Origin: Trematomus loennbergii
Taxonomy: Eukaryota > Chordata > Actinopteri > Perciformes > Nototheniidae
Length of the DNA: 64,000 nucleotides
NCBI GenBank assembly: GCA_012861695.1
Contig: JAAOOA010000630.1
Span: 164,001-228,000 of the forward strand
Direction of reading: 5' to 3'
Part shown: positions 10,188-20,900 of the stretch, in pieces
Numbering within the stretch: the first letter of the stretch is position 1
Layout of the letters: the number at the start of each line of letters is the position of its first letter
Notes under the pieces: model-generated
What the model was told of the DNA's origin: nothing
The model's database searches: none
Seen by the model: only the letters and a program-made list of their open reading frames with translations
Program-made: the position numbers and the translations under genes

Positions 10188-10514
10188 CATTGACTCGGAG
10201 CCGTACTACTCTCTGCGTCCAGATTTCTCTGTCCTTGTGGACGGTGCAGATGTAGGTTCCACTGTCTCTGTAGCAGGGCTCCCTGAGGTCAGACTGAGGT
10301 CTTTGGTTTTCAGTGGCTCCTTCTGCATCTTTGTGCGATTGCAATAAAACTCATCTTGTCTGACAATGGTTGTTGCCGTTACAATATTCGTGGACCCTCA
10401 TTGGCTCGACGGCACAACGACTCCACTCCACGGTGACGTCTTCAGGCAGAGTGACTATGGTTTTGTAAGGAAGTTTTACAAAGTACTCTCCCTCTTCCAC
10501 CACTACAGAAGAGA
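10188..10514 (-). pseudogene. Unit II V-c exon (frameshifted)
   Basis: Acceptor TTGTCCTCTCAG, donor GGTCAGTA. A 2-base loss near 10363 brings an early stop and a 1-base loss near 10288 restores the frame. SSVVVEEGEYFVKLPYKT and [10 protein letters not shown] are readable. The hydrophobic run just upstream is the pyrimidine tract of the acceptor read as protein. Confidence 0.7.
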
Positions 10515-10613
10515 CTGAGAGGACAACAAACAACAGCATCAGCAGCACGAACACAAACTATGATATCCATAATGTAATTATCTTAACAGGTCCTGTGACA
10601 ACATACTACATAC

Positions 10614-10709
10614 CTGTGATGGTTGTGTACCACCAACTCAAGGCAGCTACAGCCAGAGCAAGGCAAACAGCCAGCATAGGATATAACCAAGGAGGAAATG
10701 TGGACTGTT
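10614..10709 (-). CDS. Unit II TM exon (hydrophobic segment between V domains)
   Basis: A 96-base phase 1-1 exon after acceptor TTGCCAACAG, donor GGTATGTAG. It encodes EQSTFPPWLYPMLAVCLALA followed by [13 protein letters not shown]: a proline-rich juxtamembrane stretch and about 20 hydrophobic residues. Reading through the donor gives a stop at the third codon, so the exon could also end a protein. The next exon (V-c) begins after a mini-intron of about 100 bases. Confidence 0.65.
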
Positions 10710-10829
10710 CTGTTGGCAACATAATCAACAACATGACTTTCTCTTACTGTACACCAAACAGCAACAATATTATATGTAAAAACCTTTTTTTTGTATTCTA
10801 ATAAAGTAATAGTAGTTCTGATAATACTT

Positions 10830-11035
10830 TACATTACATTACATGTTACTTGTTAGACGCTTTTATCCAAAGCGACTTACATACTCAATACTGTGGGCAA
10901 TCCCCACAGGAGCAATTTGGGGTGAAGTGTCTCAGGGACACAACGACATGCTGACTGCAGTGGGGTTTGAACCTGAACCCCCCTGATCCCAACACCAAGG
11001 CACTATCCACCGCGCCACAGCCGCATTAAATGTAA
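10830..11035 (-). mobile_element. tRNA-derived V-SINE
   Basis: Flanked by an 11-base duplication TGATAATACTT (10819-10829 and 11036-11046). The minus strand shows a tRNA-like head near 11000 and a core matching the V-SINE central domain (GACACTTCACCCCAAATTGC), with an ATGTAA-type tail at the left. A second copy is at 50110-50309. Confidence 0.75.
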
Positions 11036-11106
11036 TGATAATACTTCCATGTCCAACTTACTCAGCCCTGTACGTACAGAGTAATGGGTCAGGGTTTGTT
11101 CCTTAC

Positions 11107-11441
11107 CTTTAACATGCAGGCGCACAATTACCCTTAAAACGTTATATTCCTTGTGATGGACGTGGCAGGTGTAGACGCCGCTGTCAGAGAGTTGGGTTCT
11201 TTCAGAGTGAGGCTGAGGTCTCCAGTTATCAGAGCGTCAGCTGACATAGATGTTCGGCCGCTGTAATGCTGGTTTTGAAAACGGGGCTCCTTTTCGTCAA
11301 GATGCTGGTGGACGGTTGAGGGATTAAAACCGAAGCGACTCCACAGCACTATTGAGTTCTCATAAAACCAGGATGAATGGCAGGGCAGCTGGACAGACCA
11401 CGCCCTCTCATACACGCTAATGGTTGAGTGAGGCTGGGGAA
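11107..11441 (-). pseudogene. Unit II V-b exon (one-base frameshift)
   Basis: Acceptor GTGTCCTCCAG, donor GGTAAGG. It reads [20 protein letters not shown] with the canonical cysteine next, then [16 protein letters not shown] and [11 protein letters not shown] 1-base loss after KEP (near 11199) shifts the C-terminal third, so the F-strand YTC is out of frame. Confidence 0.75.
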
Positions 11442-11632
11442 CTGGAGGACACACAAAATGATGTCTCAAATATTGATGTACATATTATCTAAAATAACTT
11501 CTTTGCACATCAAAAACATACAACTATTAAATGTACAAATACCTACACATATATGCATAGACATGTTTCCGAACTTAAAAGGATATATATATATATATGG
11601 CGTTCAGAGCATTAGTGTATAGCAGGGGGGTC

Positions 11633-12179
11633 AAACTCAAATACACAGTGGGCCAAAATTAAAAAATGGTACTAGTCGAGGGCCGGACTGGTTCAATGTT
11701 TATTGCAAAACGTATGAAATGAACTTATTGCACATATTAAACCTGGAACTAACAACGCTCAAATTATTGCCTATAAAACAACATTAAATTAAATAATCAG
11801 TTGCATTCATTTCTTATGGCTCTATCTGCAGCTTTTCCAGAGTCATTTCTTATGATTACATTTTTCCAACAGCTTCAACAAACTATTTCCCTCAGAGAAC
11901 AAACCAAACATGTTCTGTTGTCTCAAGAAAAAAAGTGCAAAAGGAACCATCCATTTAAACTCAGTGTGCTGCTCTGTGATGCTAGTTCAAGCCAGATACT
12001 TGGCATCTCATGGGTGCAAGTTCATCAATGTTTGGGGTCAGGCTCTGAGCTGAGGAGACCCTCAGGATTGAGTTAAGATGTGCGTGCCAAATCTAATAGT
12101 AATTAGAAATTATCCTGCGGGCCGAAATTAAATCTACCACGGGCCGGATTTGGCCCCTGGGCCTTGAGTTTGACACATG
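11633..12179. mobile_element. hAT-type element (CAGGGG..GTCAAACTC ends)
   Basis: About 550 bases with left end CAGGGGGGTCAAACTC and right end GAGTTTGACACATG, typical hAT terminal sequence, plus subterminal GGGCCGGA motifs at both ends. It sits in the V-b to V-a intron and is absent from other units. Flanking duplication imperfect. Confidence 0.65.
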
Positions 12180-12356
12180 TGGTGTAGAAGCAAACAATGA
12201 ATGTAAAGGCCAACGGGCAGCATGTGTGACAGGCTGGAGGCTGTCGGAGGGGCTGGGTGAAAACAATTAAAGGACACCAGCTGCATGTGGTAGGGCACCA
12301 AGCTTTCTAGCATGTAGGACAGCCTGAGTTCCACTGCATTAATGCCACGTTAGAGA

Positions 12357-12640
12357 GAATTGTATCATGTTTTCCACACTAAATGTTTCCCTACAGGGCA
12401 CTCTATTATGTTGTATCCACTGGAAGGACACTTTTTATGTTTTATCAACTCTAAATGGTACTGGTTTTCTCTCCTGGATGGGTACCCTACATGGTACTGG
12501 TTTTCTCCACTAATAGGGAATCCTAGAGGACACTTCATTATGTTTTCTTCACTATTAGGCGTTAGGGGGAGCTTTATCATGTTTTCTTCACTAAAAGGAC
12601 ACCCTAGAAAGCACAATATAATGTTTTCTCCACTTACCCA
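12357..12640. repeat. Degenerate ~40-base intronic tandem repeat (unit II)
   Basis: Unit II copy of the repeat at 3525-3825, with a shortened third repeat. Open frames on both strands here come from the repeat period. Confidence 0.65.
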
Positions 12641-12680
12641 AACCTGCATGTTCAATGGGGGGGTAGGGTTTGTTCCTCAC

Positions 12681-13019
12681 CTTTGACCTGCAGTTCCACT
12701 TCGTATAGGGGTGATAATTCCTCTCCCTTTCTGAAGCTGTGGCAGGTGTAGAAGCCACTGTCAGAGAGGTTGGGTTCTTTCAGAGTGAGGCTGAGGTCTC
12801 CAGTTTCCAGAGCATCATCTGACATTGATGTTCGGCCGCTGTAATGCTGGTTTTGAAGATAAGGCTCGTATACGTGATGCTGGTGGACGGTCGAGGATGG
12901 GAATCTCGGCGCTTCCACACCACTGTTGTGTCCTCAGGTAAAGGTAAAGGTAAATGGAAGTAGGGAAGCTGGACGACTTCACCCCTCATTCACACTAACA
13001 GTTGAAGATTGCTGGAAAA
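12681..13019 (-). pseudogene. Unit II V-a exon (two frameshifts, LPY)
   Basis: Acceptor TTTCCTTCCAG, donor GGTGAGG. A 1-base loss gives a stop after VNEG and a second shift follows WKR. The B-strand reads QLPY rather than QLPC. The C-terminal half is well kept: [20 protein letters not shown] and YEVELQVKG. Confidence 0.7.
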
Positions 13020-13240
13020 CTGGAAGGAAACATAAAAGGATGTTTCAATTATAAATGTTTTATTTTTATTTGCTTGTTTGTTTACACACACAAAAAAATG
13101 TATATATAATGAAGTTTATAATATATTTACAAAGGCATTTATATAAAGAGAAACCTTTTATCCTACAAATACTCAGAAACACTTGCATTTAAGAATTTAC
13201 CAAAGTTAGACTAATAGATAAATGTTTAAATGCTCTAACC

Positions 13241-13373
13241 CAGGGGTGCCCATTACGTCAATCGCAAAAGGTAGTGTGGGTAGATCGCATGGCATTGTAG
13301 CCCTGTAGGTAGATCTTTTGGGCTTGGTCATTTTAAAAGTAGCTCCCAAGCTGAAAAAGTGTGGGCACCCCTG
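13241..13373. mobile_element. 133-base hAT MITE with 8-base target duplication
   Basis: Ends CAGGGGTGCCCA / TGGGCACCCCTG, flanked by CTCTAACC at 13233-13240 and 13374-13381. Unique to the unit II signal-to-V-a intron. Confidence 0.9.
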
Positions 13374-13855
13374 CTCTAACCCAACTTAAATAAGAATAAT
13401 TTACAACTTGCTCCCAAAAAAAAAGGAACATGCAGACGGTATCAAATGATGGTGGCGGTACAACTAATCAGATTACTTTACTTAAGTAAAAGTATAAAAT
13501 AAAACATTGTAGAAATACTCTGTTACAAGTAAAGTAAGCATTCAAAATGACACTAAGAAAAGTATTAGCAAACAAACACATTTTACATATTCAATTGAAG
13601 TGGTCATATGAAACAGGAGATTAGATCTGTGTCTGCTTCTGCTTCTATTCTCTATTTCTATTATTGTTTCTAGGCAGTGACGCTCACAAACAAAAACACA
13701 AACTACATTTCAATTGTAATAAATCATTAAATTAGATTTTAGCATCCTTGAAATGTGTTCATTTTAAATCAAGACTTTGGTTTCAGCTGCTGATTACGAG
13801 GCTACATGAAACTAAAGCTGGAGACATGAGAGTAGAAAGAAGAAGGTAATCATAC

Positions 13856-13898
13856 CGTGTACGAGGGTCAGAAACCCCACGAACGCCTTCATCTTCAT
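13856..13898 (-). CDS. Unit II signal-peptide exon
   Basis: [15 protein letters not shown] from ATG at 13898, phase-1 donor GGTATGA. The TATA-like box is at 13934-13941. Identical in protein sequence to unit I. Confidence 0.7.
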
Positions 13899-14548
13899 GA
13901 CGAAATGACCAAATCTGATTCTCTCCGTCTCTTCTTATAAACTGATCACAAAGTAAGCGTACTTTAGTTTACTGGAAGTGCCTCGCGGTTGACTGTCGCA
14001 GGAATGTGACGAATCAGGTTAAGGAAGACAAGTTTAATTGTATAACACCTGAGCAACTACGACAGAGAAAGTAAAAAGGAGTGCCTATTGTTGCTCGTCT
14101 TAACCTCTCCCCATTTCCAGTCTGCCTCATCACTATGGTTACGGTTAGAGTTGTCAACTTGCAGACTAGCAAAGAGATAGTAGATACAAATTATCTAAAA
14201 ATAAATCAAACAGATTGAACAGAATAACCAGTCTAACTTATCTGGGGACCCTTTGAAGGGGCTCGACTGACTAAACTCTATATAAAGTATTGAAAACGAC
14301 TTCACCTGGAGCAGCTACAAAAGTAGAAATCTGCTCTGATGCTTCAGTATCAACAATGTGTTAATGTAGCATAGAATCAGATATCAGTCACATTTCACTG
14401 TTCTATGAGTACAGCATGAAGCTGAGGATACTTCTGTACTTTTACTACAAGAAGATGAGAATACTTTTACTTACATTGATGTTCAAATGTTCCATTGTAT
14501 AATGTTGAAGTTGGTTCATGGTTTCGAAGCATTTGTTGCAGTCATAAA

Positions 14549-14564
14549 TGGCGACATCTGCTGG
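14549..14564 (-). promoter_or_regulatory. CTCF-like motif (unit II)
   Basis: Unit II copy of CCAGCAGATGTCGCCA, in the same relative place upstream of the Ig promoter. Confidence 0.35.
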
Positions 14565-15596
14565 GCAGCTCCTTGTGGTACATTTACAAACCCAAAGAAA
14601 AAGAGAAGTCCTAAAGGTGTTTTCTGAATCCTCAAAGATTCAAAGATATCCAGATTCACATCTTTGTTTCCAAACCAAAACAAGGAAGGCAACTGGTTGG
14701 CTACCTGGACAGCAAAGAAGTTTACTGTGTCTCCTTTAGGAAATCTGTCACACTGCTTAAAATATATCAAACATATTTGTTAAAAAATCTGAAAAGCTTC
14801 CCAGTATACAAAGTAATACAAATGATCTTAAGCCTTTTCAGTTGCAGCACTTAATGGATGAAGGCATTCATATTCATTTAATTATAATCAATAATAATTT
14901 AATCAATTACTCTCACTTGTAATATTATAATATATGTAGTATTTCTAGTTTTTTTAACATATACTTCTTCCTTTTGATTCAGGAGGACTCCTGGTGGCTG
15001 CAGAGCTTCAGTGTCTTCAGTGAGTCTTTTCAGCGCTCCGTTAGAATAAAGACAGCTGATCCTCACACAGTCACACCTCCAGATACTGCAGAGCTTGAAT
15101 TAATGAACTGTATGTAATCATTCAGAAACAAACCTATCTAGAATGACTTTGATGTGACATGGACAGGCGGTAACTATTTGACTTGTTTACGATGACTTTA
15201 AGAGAAGTCTATGTTCTTTATTGTATACTATTTTACACGTTTTGGCTTTTTAAAAGATGGAAAAATATTTATAGACTAGCTGACTCATATTCGAATGAAA
15301 GGAGATAAAGATGACATACGTGGCACTAGACCATTATGTAGGGAGTTTAAATAAAAATAAAAATGTCTCTGTATAAAACCCCCTCTTTAGTTCATAGCTA
15401 GTGAAGCGTTTCTCATGTGAATGGGGTTGTGCTGGTTACATTTTGTTGAACATCAAAACCTCAGTATTCCTAAAATAGCTTTGGGCGTGGTTACAGGTAC
15501 AACCCACCACACCTGTGATGACGGGTGTGTTAGTGTGAAGTTGTAGTCTTGTCTTACCTCATGCTTGCATTGACCCAGGTGTCGCTCCTCCTGCAG

Positions 15597-15856
15597 GTGT
15601 GGTTCGCACCGGGCTGTCCCGTCACTGCAGTCTGTGGCAGAAGGTGTTCATCGAGCCCATCGCCCGGCTGCTGTTCCTGGACCCGGAGGCCGGCGCTCAG
15701 ACCACGCTGCACTACTGCCTCCAGGAGGGCATCGAACCTCTGAGCGGGCGCTACTTTACCTGCTGCGCCGTGCAGGAATCGTGCCCGAAAGCCCGGGATG
15801 ACGCCGTGGCCCGGAAACTGTGGGAGGTCAGCGAGAGGCTCTGTGGAATCTCTTAA
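15597..15856 (+). CDS. dhrs13: dhrs13-like terminal exon, unit II (intact, orphan)
   Basis: Best preserved copy of the exon: acceptor CTCCTGCAG, open reading from VVRTGLSRHCSLWQK through GAQTTLHYCLQEGIEPLSG and PKARDDAVARKLW to ERLCGIS and TAA. It is open throughout with no companion exons in the window, so it is either a passenger of the Ig-unit duplication or would have to be spliced to a distant 5' gene. Confidence 0.75.
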
Positions 15857-16020
15857 AACACTTATCTTCTGCTGTAAATGGATTGTTAAGTCCAGGAGGC
15901 ATCAAAGTAAAAAAACTGTTCACACACTGTTTTCCCGCCCTTTTTGTTTTCTTCCCGCCTTTTTGTGATTGTTTGCCCCGCCCAGTCTTTTGTTTGTTAT
16001 TAGTTCTGTGTGTACATACG

Positions 16021-17153
16021 AGTAGTAGTACAAATCCTGTTTCAATCACATTAGTATGCATAAAAAGTGACAGGTCACATCCCCCACTACTTATGCTAAT
16101 GAGCCCCTTTGATATACTAATGAGCCCCTTTGTTCGAGGTGTTATCGCGTGTAGGTGTGATATCACAGATAGGTGTGATATCCTTTGATGTGAGGGGGTG
16201 AGGTGTTGTAACATGTAGGTGTGATATTCCCCATTGTAGTAGATCCTTTGTTGTGTAATCTAATTAGCCTTTGATGTCTGACCCTTTGATGTCTATCTTT
16301 GATGTGAGGGGTGAGGTGTTGTAACATGTAGGTGTGATATTCCCCATTGTAGTAGATCCTTTGTTGTCTAATCTAATTAGCCTTTGATGTCTGACCCTTT
16401 GATGTCTATCCTTTGATGTGAGGGGTGAGGTGTTTTGTGCTTCTGTGTTTAACACACGTCGGTGTGATATCACACCTACATGTTACAACACCTCACCACC
16501 CTCACATCAAAGGACAGACATCAAAGGGTAATTAGATTAGACAACAAAAGGGCAGACATCAAAGGCTAATTAGATTAGACAACAAAGGATCTACTACAAG
16601 GGGGAATTCACACCTACAAGTTACAACACCTCACCCCTCACATCAAAGGATAGACATCAAAGGGTCAGACATCAAAGGCTAATTAGATTAGACAACAAAG
16701 GATCTACTACAATGGGGAATATCACACCTACATGTTACAACACCTCACCCCTCACATCAAAGGATAGACATCAAAGGGTCAGACATCAAAGGCTAATTAG
16801 ATTAGACAACAAAGGATCTACTACAATGGGGAATATCACACCTACATGTTACAACACCTCACCCCTCACATCAAAGGATATACATCAAAGGGTCAGACAT
16901 CAAAGACTAATTAGATTACACAACAAAGGATCTACTACAATGGGGAATATCACACCTACATGTTACAACACCTCACCCCCTCACATCAAAGGATATCACA
17001 CCTATCTGTGATATCACACCTACACGCGATAACACCTCGAACAAAGGGGCTCATTAGCATATCAAAGGGGCTCATTAGCATAAGTAGTGGGGGATGTGAC
17101 CTGTCACTTTGTATGCATACTAATGTGATTGAAACAGGATTTGTACTACTACT
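16021..17153. mobile_element. Palindromic Polinton/Maverick-type element (solo terminal repeats)
   Basis: A 1133-base insertion with long inverted arms starting AGTAGTAGTACAAATCC and ending in the reverse complement. It is flanked by a 6-base duplication CATACG (16015-16020, 17154-17159); other units keep the uninterrupted site. Six-base duplications and AG...CT ends are Polinton hallmarks. The outer 130 bases match the left end of the remnant at 36892. Inside are tandem ~118-base units in both orientations. No gene lies inside; the ORFs here are shadows of the repeats. Confidence 0.7.
16190..17005. repeat. ~118-base tandem repeats in inverted arms
   Basis: Units containing GACATCAAAGGCTAATTAG, GGATCTACTACAATGGGG and CACCTACATGTTACAACACC repeat about four times in the right arm and two to three times inverted in the left, with the switch near 16465-16475. 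Confidence 0.8.
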
Positions 17154-17993
17154 CATACGCCTCTCTTTCCCAGAGTTTTTCTGGGCGTTGATGTTTACCG
17201 TGGTTCTACTCGTCAATGTTTCATCAATGTTTCTCTCTACCATGTTTCCTTTCGGCTGTTTCTTCCTCTGGACTCGCTGCCTGTTTTCCTCGTGCCATCC
17301 CATTTTGTGTCTACTTTAGTTGTGCTGTTTATCTTTTGTTTAGTATTACCTTGCCTGCTCTCTTAGTTTCTTGTTACCTGCGTTTGTCTTAGCTCTCCTT
17401 TTTTGTTATTTAAAAAAAAACAAAAAAAACGTTTACTCTGTTATTCAAGTATTTTCTGTAAGACTTAAGTAACATTGCCTGTACCCATGTCATGATATAA
17501 ATTGGTTCAACGTTTTGCTCTGTAGCATCTTTTATTTACAGTATTCTTCCCCTCTGGGAACACGTGTTGTTATTTATTGTCTGTTTATTGCACTCAGTAA
17601 ATTGATCACGATCTGACTGTTATTTTCTGCTGGTTCACTTTAATATTAAATTATAAAAGGGGAACTCATGAGTCTGTAGTACAGCATGTTACCTTTATAG
17701 GGACCTTACTGCACTTTAAGACATGTTTTATCTACTGTGGTATTCATCTACTATGGTACTGTAATATATTTCACAGGGTAATTAGGTTTGAAATCCTAGA
17801 CTGAAAAATAATAAAATAATAAACAAGTGACAAGAAGTGTTTGGCAGACTAATTCAGTTCTGAATATTATACACAAGAGTTACAGTACAGAAGAGATCCA
17901 ACGTGTTTTAATGAATCTTAGTGCCTCAGGTTTTATCAGGAAAGTGTTAAAGTTAAAGAAATATCCCTGACTGGTAGATAATTATTATCAGAT
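17154..17993 (+). other. dhrs13-like 3' flank (unit II-III), no gene
   Basis: Continuation of the conserved 3' flank after the palindrome. The ORF at 16960-17319 runs across the insertion edge and is not real. Confidence 0.5.
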
Positions 17994-20900
17994 TATTTAT
18001 TTATTTATTGATAATGTAAAGGTGATCATGTGAGCAGGGAGCATGTGCTACAGCCAGAAACATACATTATTAAAACAATTATGAAATCACAAAAACATTT
18101 TGAACATTAACGTCTGATCTTTTTACACCACATAGTACCTGCAGGCAGAGAGAGAAGGAAGGAGAGACTTGAATTCAATACTGAAGCGTTAACATCAGTG
18201 AACAAATTAAACAGTGAACATATCACTGGTTCAGAGAAGCTGCTTGTTCACAGCGCCATCTGGTTCGTCTTCGGTCCTTTCTTCTTTAAAACCAGAACCC
18301 TGCAAAGAGGACAAATGCATCAGTTAGCCAAAACCCAAAGTCTTGCTCTAAACAACAAATGGAATATGTAAGATCACTGACATCATCCTCCTGTTAAAGA
18401 GACCTCTGATCTTTATCTACAGTACTGACCTTTGAGCTTGAGCATCACCGATCTCTTCCATATGACGTCTCCGTCCCTTTCGACGGTGCATGTGTATGCA
18501 CCGATATCTTCATGACTGGGGTTAATCAGGGTCAGACTGAGATCTCCAGCTTGCAGGGGGTTTTCCCTCTTTGTGCGGTCTCTGTAAGAGCTGTGCTGCT
18601 CCTCAGACGTGTCTTGGCCATTCTGATACACATGAACTGTCGAGGAATTGGATAACTCGAAACGTTTCCATTTCACCGTCGCATCTGCAGGCAGCTGAGC
18701 TCTGGTTTTGAAGGGCAGTGTGACACATTCAGTCAAATCCCTGACCTTCACCACCTCCTGGGGGACTAAAAGGGAAAACAGACCCTCAATTTAGAAACAG
18801 CAGCATTGGTGATACCATCTGATTTCATATCATTTGAGTCCATTAAATGGATAAATGGCTAATGGCTATCAGTGGTTAGTAATGTCCTAGATAAGGGTGA
18901 GAATGGGCCGTTACAGAATGTGTTGTAGTGTATGTTTGCAAGTAGGAATATCTATTTAAAATGTAACCATGATAATCAACCTAATTCTTAACGCCTAGTT
19001 TTGGTGATAGATCTTAAACTGAAACCAAACAGAATTAAAACTCTTTGGGAGTCGAGGTGTATTATGGGGCGGTGCGGGGTGGAGGATAGAGTCTAGCAAA
19101 TGCAGCAGCAGTCAATATTTATCAGCTTTTTCTCATCCTTAATGAATAAACTACATGTGAAAGATAAATGTCTTTACAAAGAGAAGCTCTTCACTGAAGC
19201 AGAGGAGTATTACAGGTCAGTCAACAGGTTGTGATCAGTAGTATCCTTTAAAGATGGCCGACTTGCTGTTGATGACGTTACATTCTCTATAACATGCTAG
19301 CAGCTGCAGTCTACACTCTCTGGTATCTAAAATACTGACCATTGACTCGGAGCCGTACTACTTTCTGTGTCACGGCTTCTCTGTCCTTGTGGACAGTGCA
19401 GATGTAGGTTCCACTGTCTCTGTAGCAGGGGTCCCTGAGGGTCAGACTGAGGTCTCTGGTTTTCAGTGGCTCCATCTGCATCTTTGTGCGATTGCAATAA
19501 AACTCATCCTGTCTAACAAGATGGTTGTTGCCGTTACAATATTTGTGGACCCTCATTGGCTCGGGGGCGCAACGACTCCACTCCACGGTGACGTCTTCAG
19601 GCAGAGGGACTATGGTTTTGTAAGAAAGTTTTACAAACCACACCCCCTCTTTCACCACTACAGAAGAGACTGAGAGGAAAACAAACAACAGCATCAGCAG
19701 CACGAACACACAAACTGTGATCTTAACAGGTCCTGTGACAACATACTACATACCTGTGATGGTTGTGTACCACCAAAACAAGGCAGCTACAGCCAGAACA
19801 AGAGAAAGAGCCAGAGCAACCATAATAAGAAAGACCTCAGGTAATGTGGGCCGTTCTGTGGGCCGTTCTGTGGGCCGTTCTGTGGGCCGTTCTGTGGGTA
19901 ACATAATCAACAACATGAGTGTTTCATGATCCTTTACTTTCTCTTACTGAACACCAAACAGCAACATTATTATACAGCTCTGGAAAAATGTAAGAGACCA
20001 CTCCAAATTGTTCTTAAATCTCTATCTCTAGATGTATGGCAGCCATTCCATTCCAGTATCTGTTGAATTCCAACACAGACCAATGTTGTCAGCAGTGTGC
20101 GAAAAAGTACCCGTCCCACCGCCCGGGACGTGTTATTTACAATGTCGGACAAGTAGATCTTTCAATTGACTTGTCCAGCGGACAAGTGACGTTTTTAGCC
20201 CTCATTTATTGACAAATTATTGATAAACTCAGTTTACAAAATGCAGAACTCATTCGCAAATTGTCCGTGTCCGCCATTGTTCGTTTAGAAATGTTAGTTT
20301 CGGTTCTGCTTGTCGATTCCTAAGGAAATGCATCTCGCCGCTTTCTGTACTGTTAGACGGGGGCGGGGCGGGACGGGAAGTGGAGCACAGTGGCAGGGTT
20401 GGGAAGCAAAACTCGGTTCCGAGTAGGAACAAATAACAATTGTCCGGTACCGGGATTAATAAGAGTTGTGAGGACAGGAGGCCGAGCCCCGCGGACCGCA
20501 GCTCTCTCTCTGCTCCGGATCATCTGATCGCTGCACGGTGCAGTTCAGCGTCTCTCTCTCTCCCTCTCTCTTTCTATACACAGCGGACCCGCTGCCCGTT
20601 TAACAGCCTAATCTTTGTCAAATTTTCTTATGTTCTTTCTTTAACACGTAATGAAGGTTATTAAGCGTTTTAGCTCCTATGTTGTTAATATTGACCGCCA
20701 TTTCCTTTATGAAGTAAATCAGCCTCCCTGTCTGTGTCCTCGCGCTGTCCTCACATCCCCCGACCCCCAGACTCGGAGGAGCACAGGGATGTCAGTATTG
20801 TTTATGAAGCAGGGTATAGAAAATACATTATTGAAATGAAAATAGTATTTATTTACTTTTACAAACAGTGAGCAGCTGGGCAGCTGCAGCATGTGTATTG

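Larger units (their letters stand above)
8395..13898 (-). pseudogene. Unit II Ig-superfamily gene, full exon set, disrupted
   Basis: The most complete exon layout: signal exon 13856-13898, V-a 12681-13019, V-b 11107-11441, TM exon 10614-10709, V-c 10188-10514, V-d 9283-9616, V-e 8832-9170, terminal exon from 8701 with AATAAA repeats at 8395-8416. All internal introns are phase 1. It is the only unit with separate V-d and V-e exons and probably shows the ancestral arrangement. V-a, V-b, V-c and V-d each carry frameshifts, so the copy looks dead although V-e and the TM exon are open. Confidence 0.75.

Noticed and set aside
10514..10554. Apparent signal peptide [15 protein letters not shown] at the start of V-c
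   Set aside because: Mostly the pyrimidine tract of the V-c acceptor (CTCTCAG), with phase matching the TM exon. Kept only as an alternative start hypothesis.
16190..17011. Regularly spaced repeats resembling a CRISPR array
   Set aside because: The units repeat in full without unique spacers, are inverted about a centre, and lie inside a transposon in a vertebrate genome.
19717..19929. Plus-strand ORF ending in a [12 protein letters not shown] run
   Set aside because: Antisense shadow of the TM exon and its 12-base repeat.
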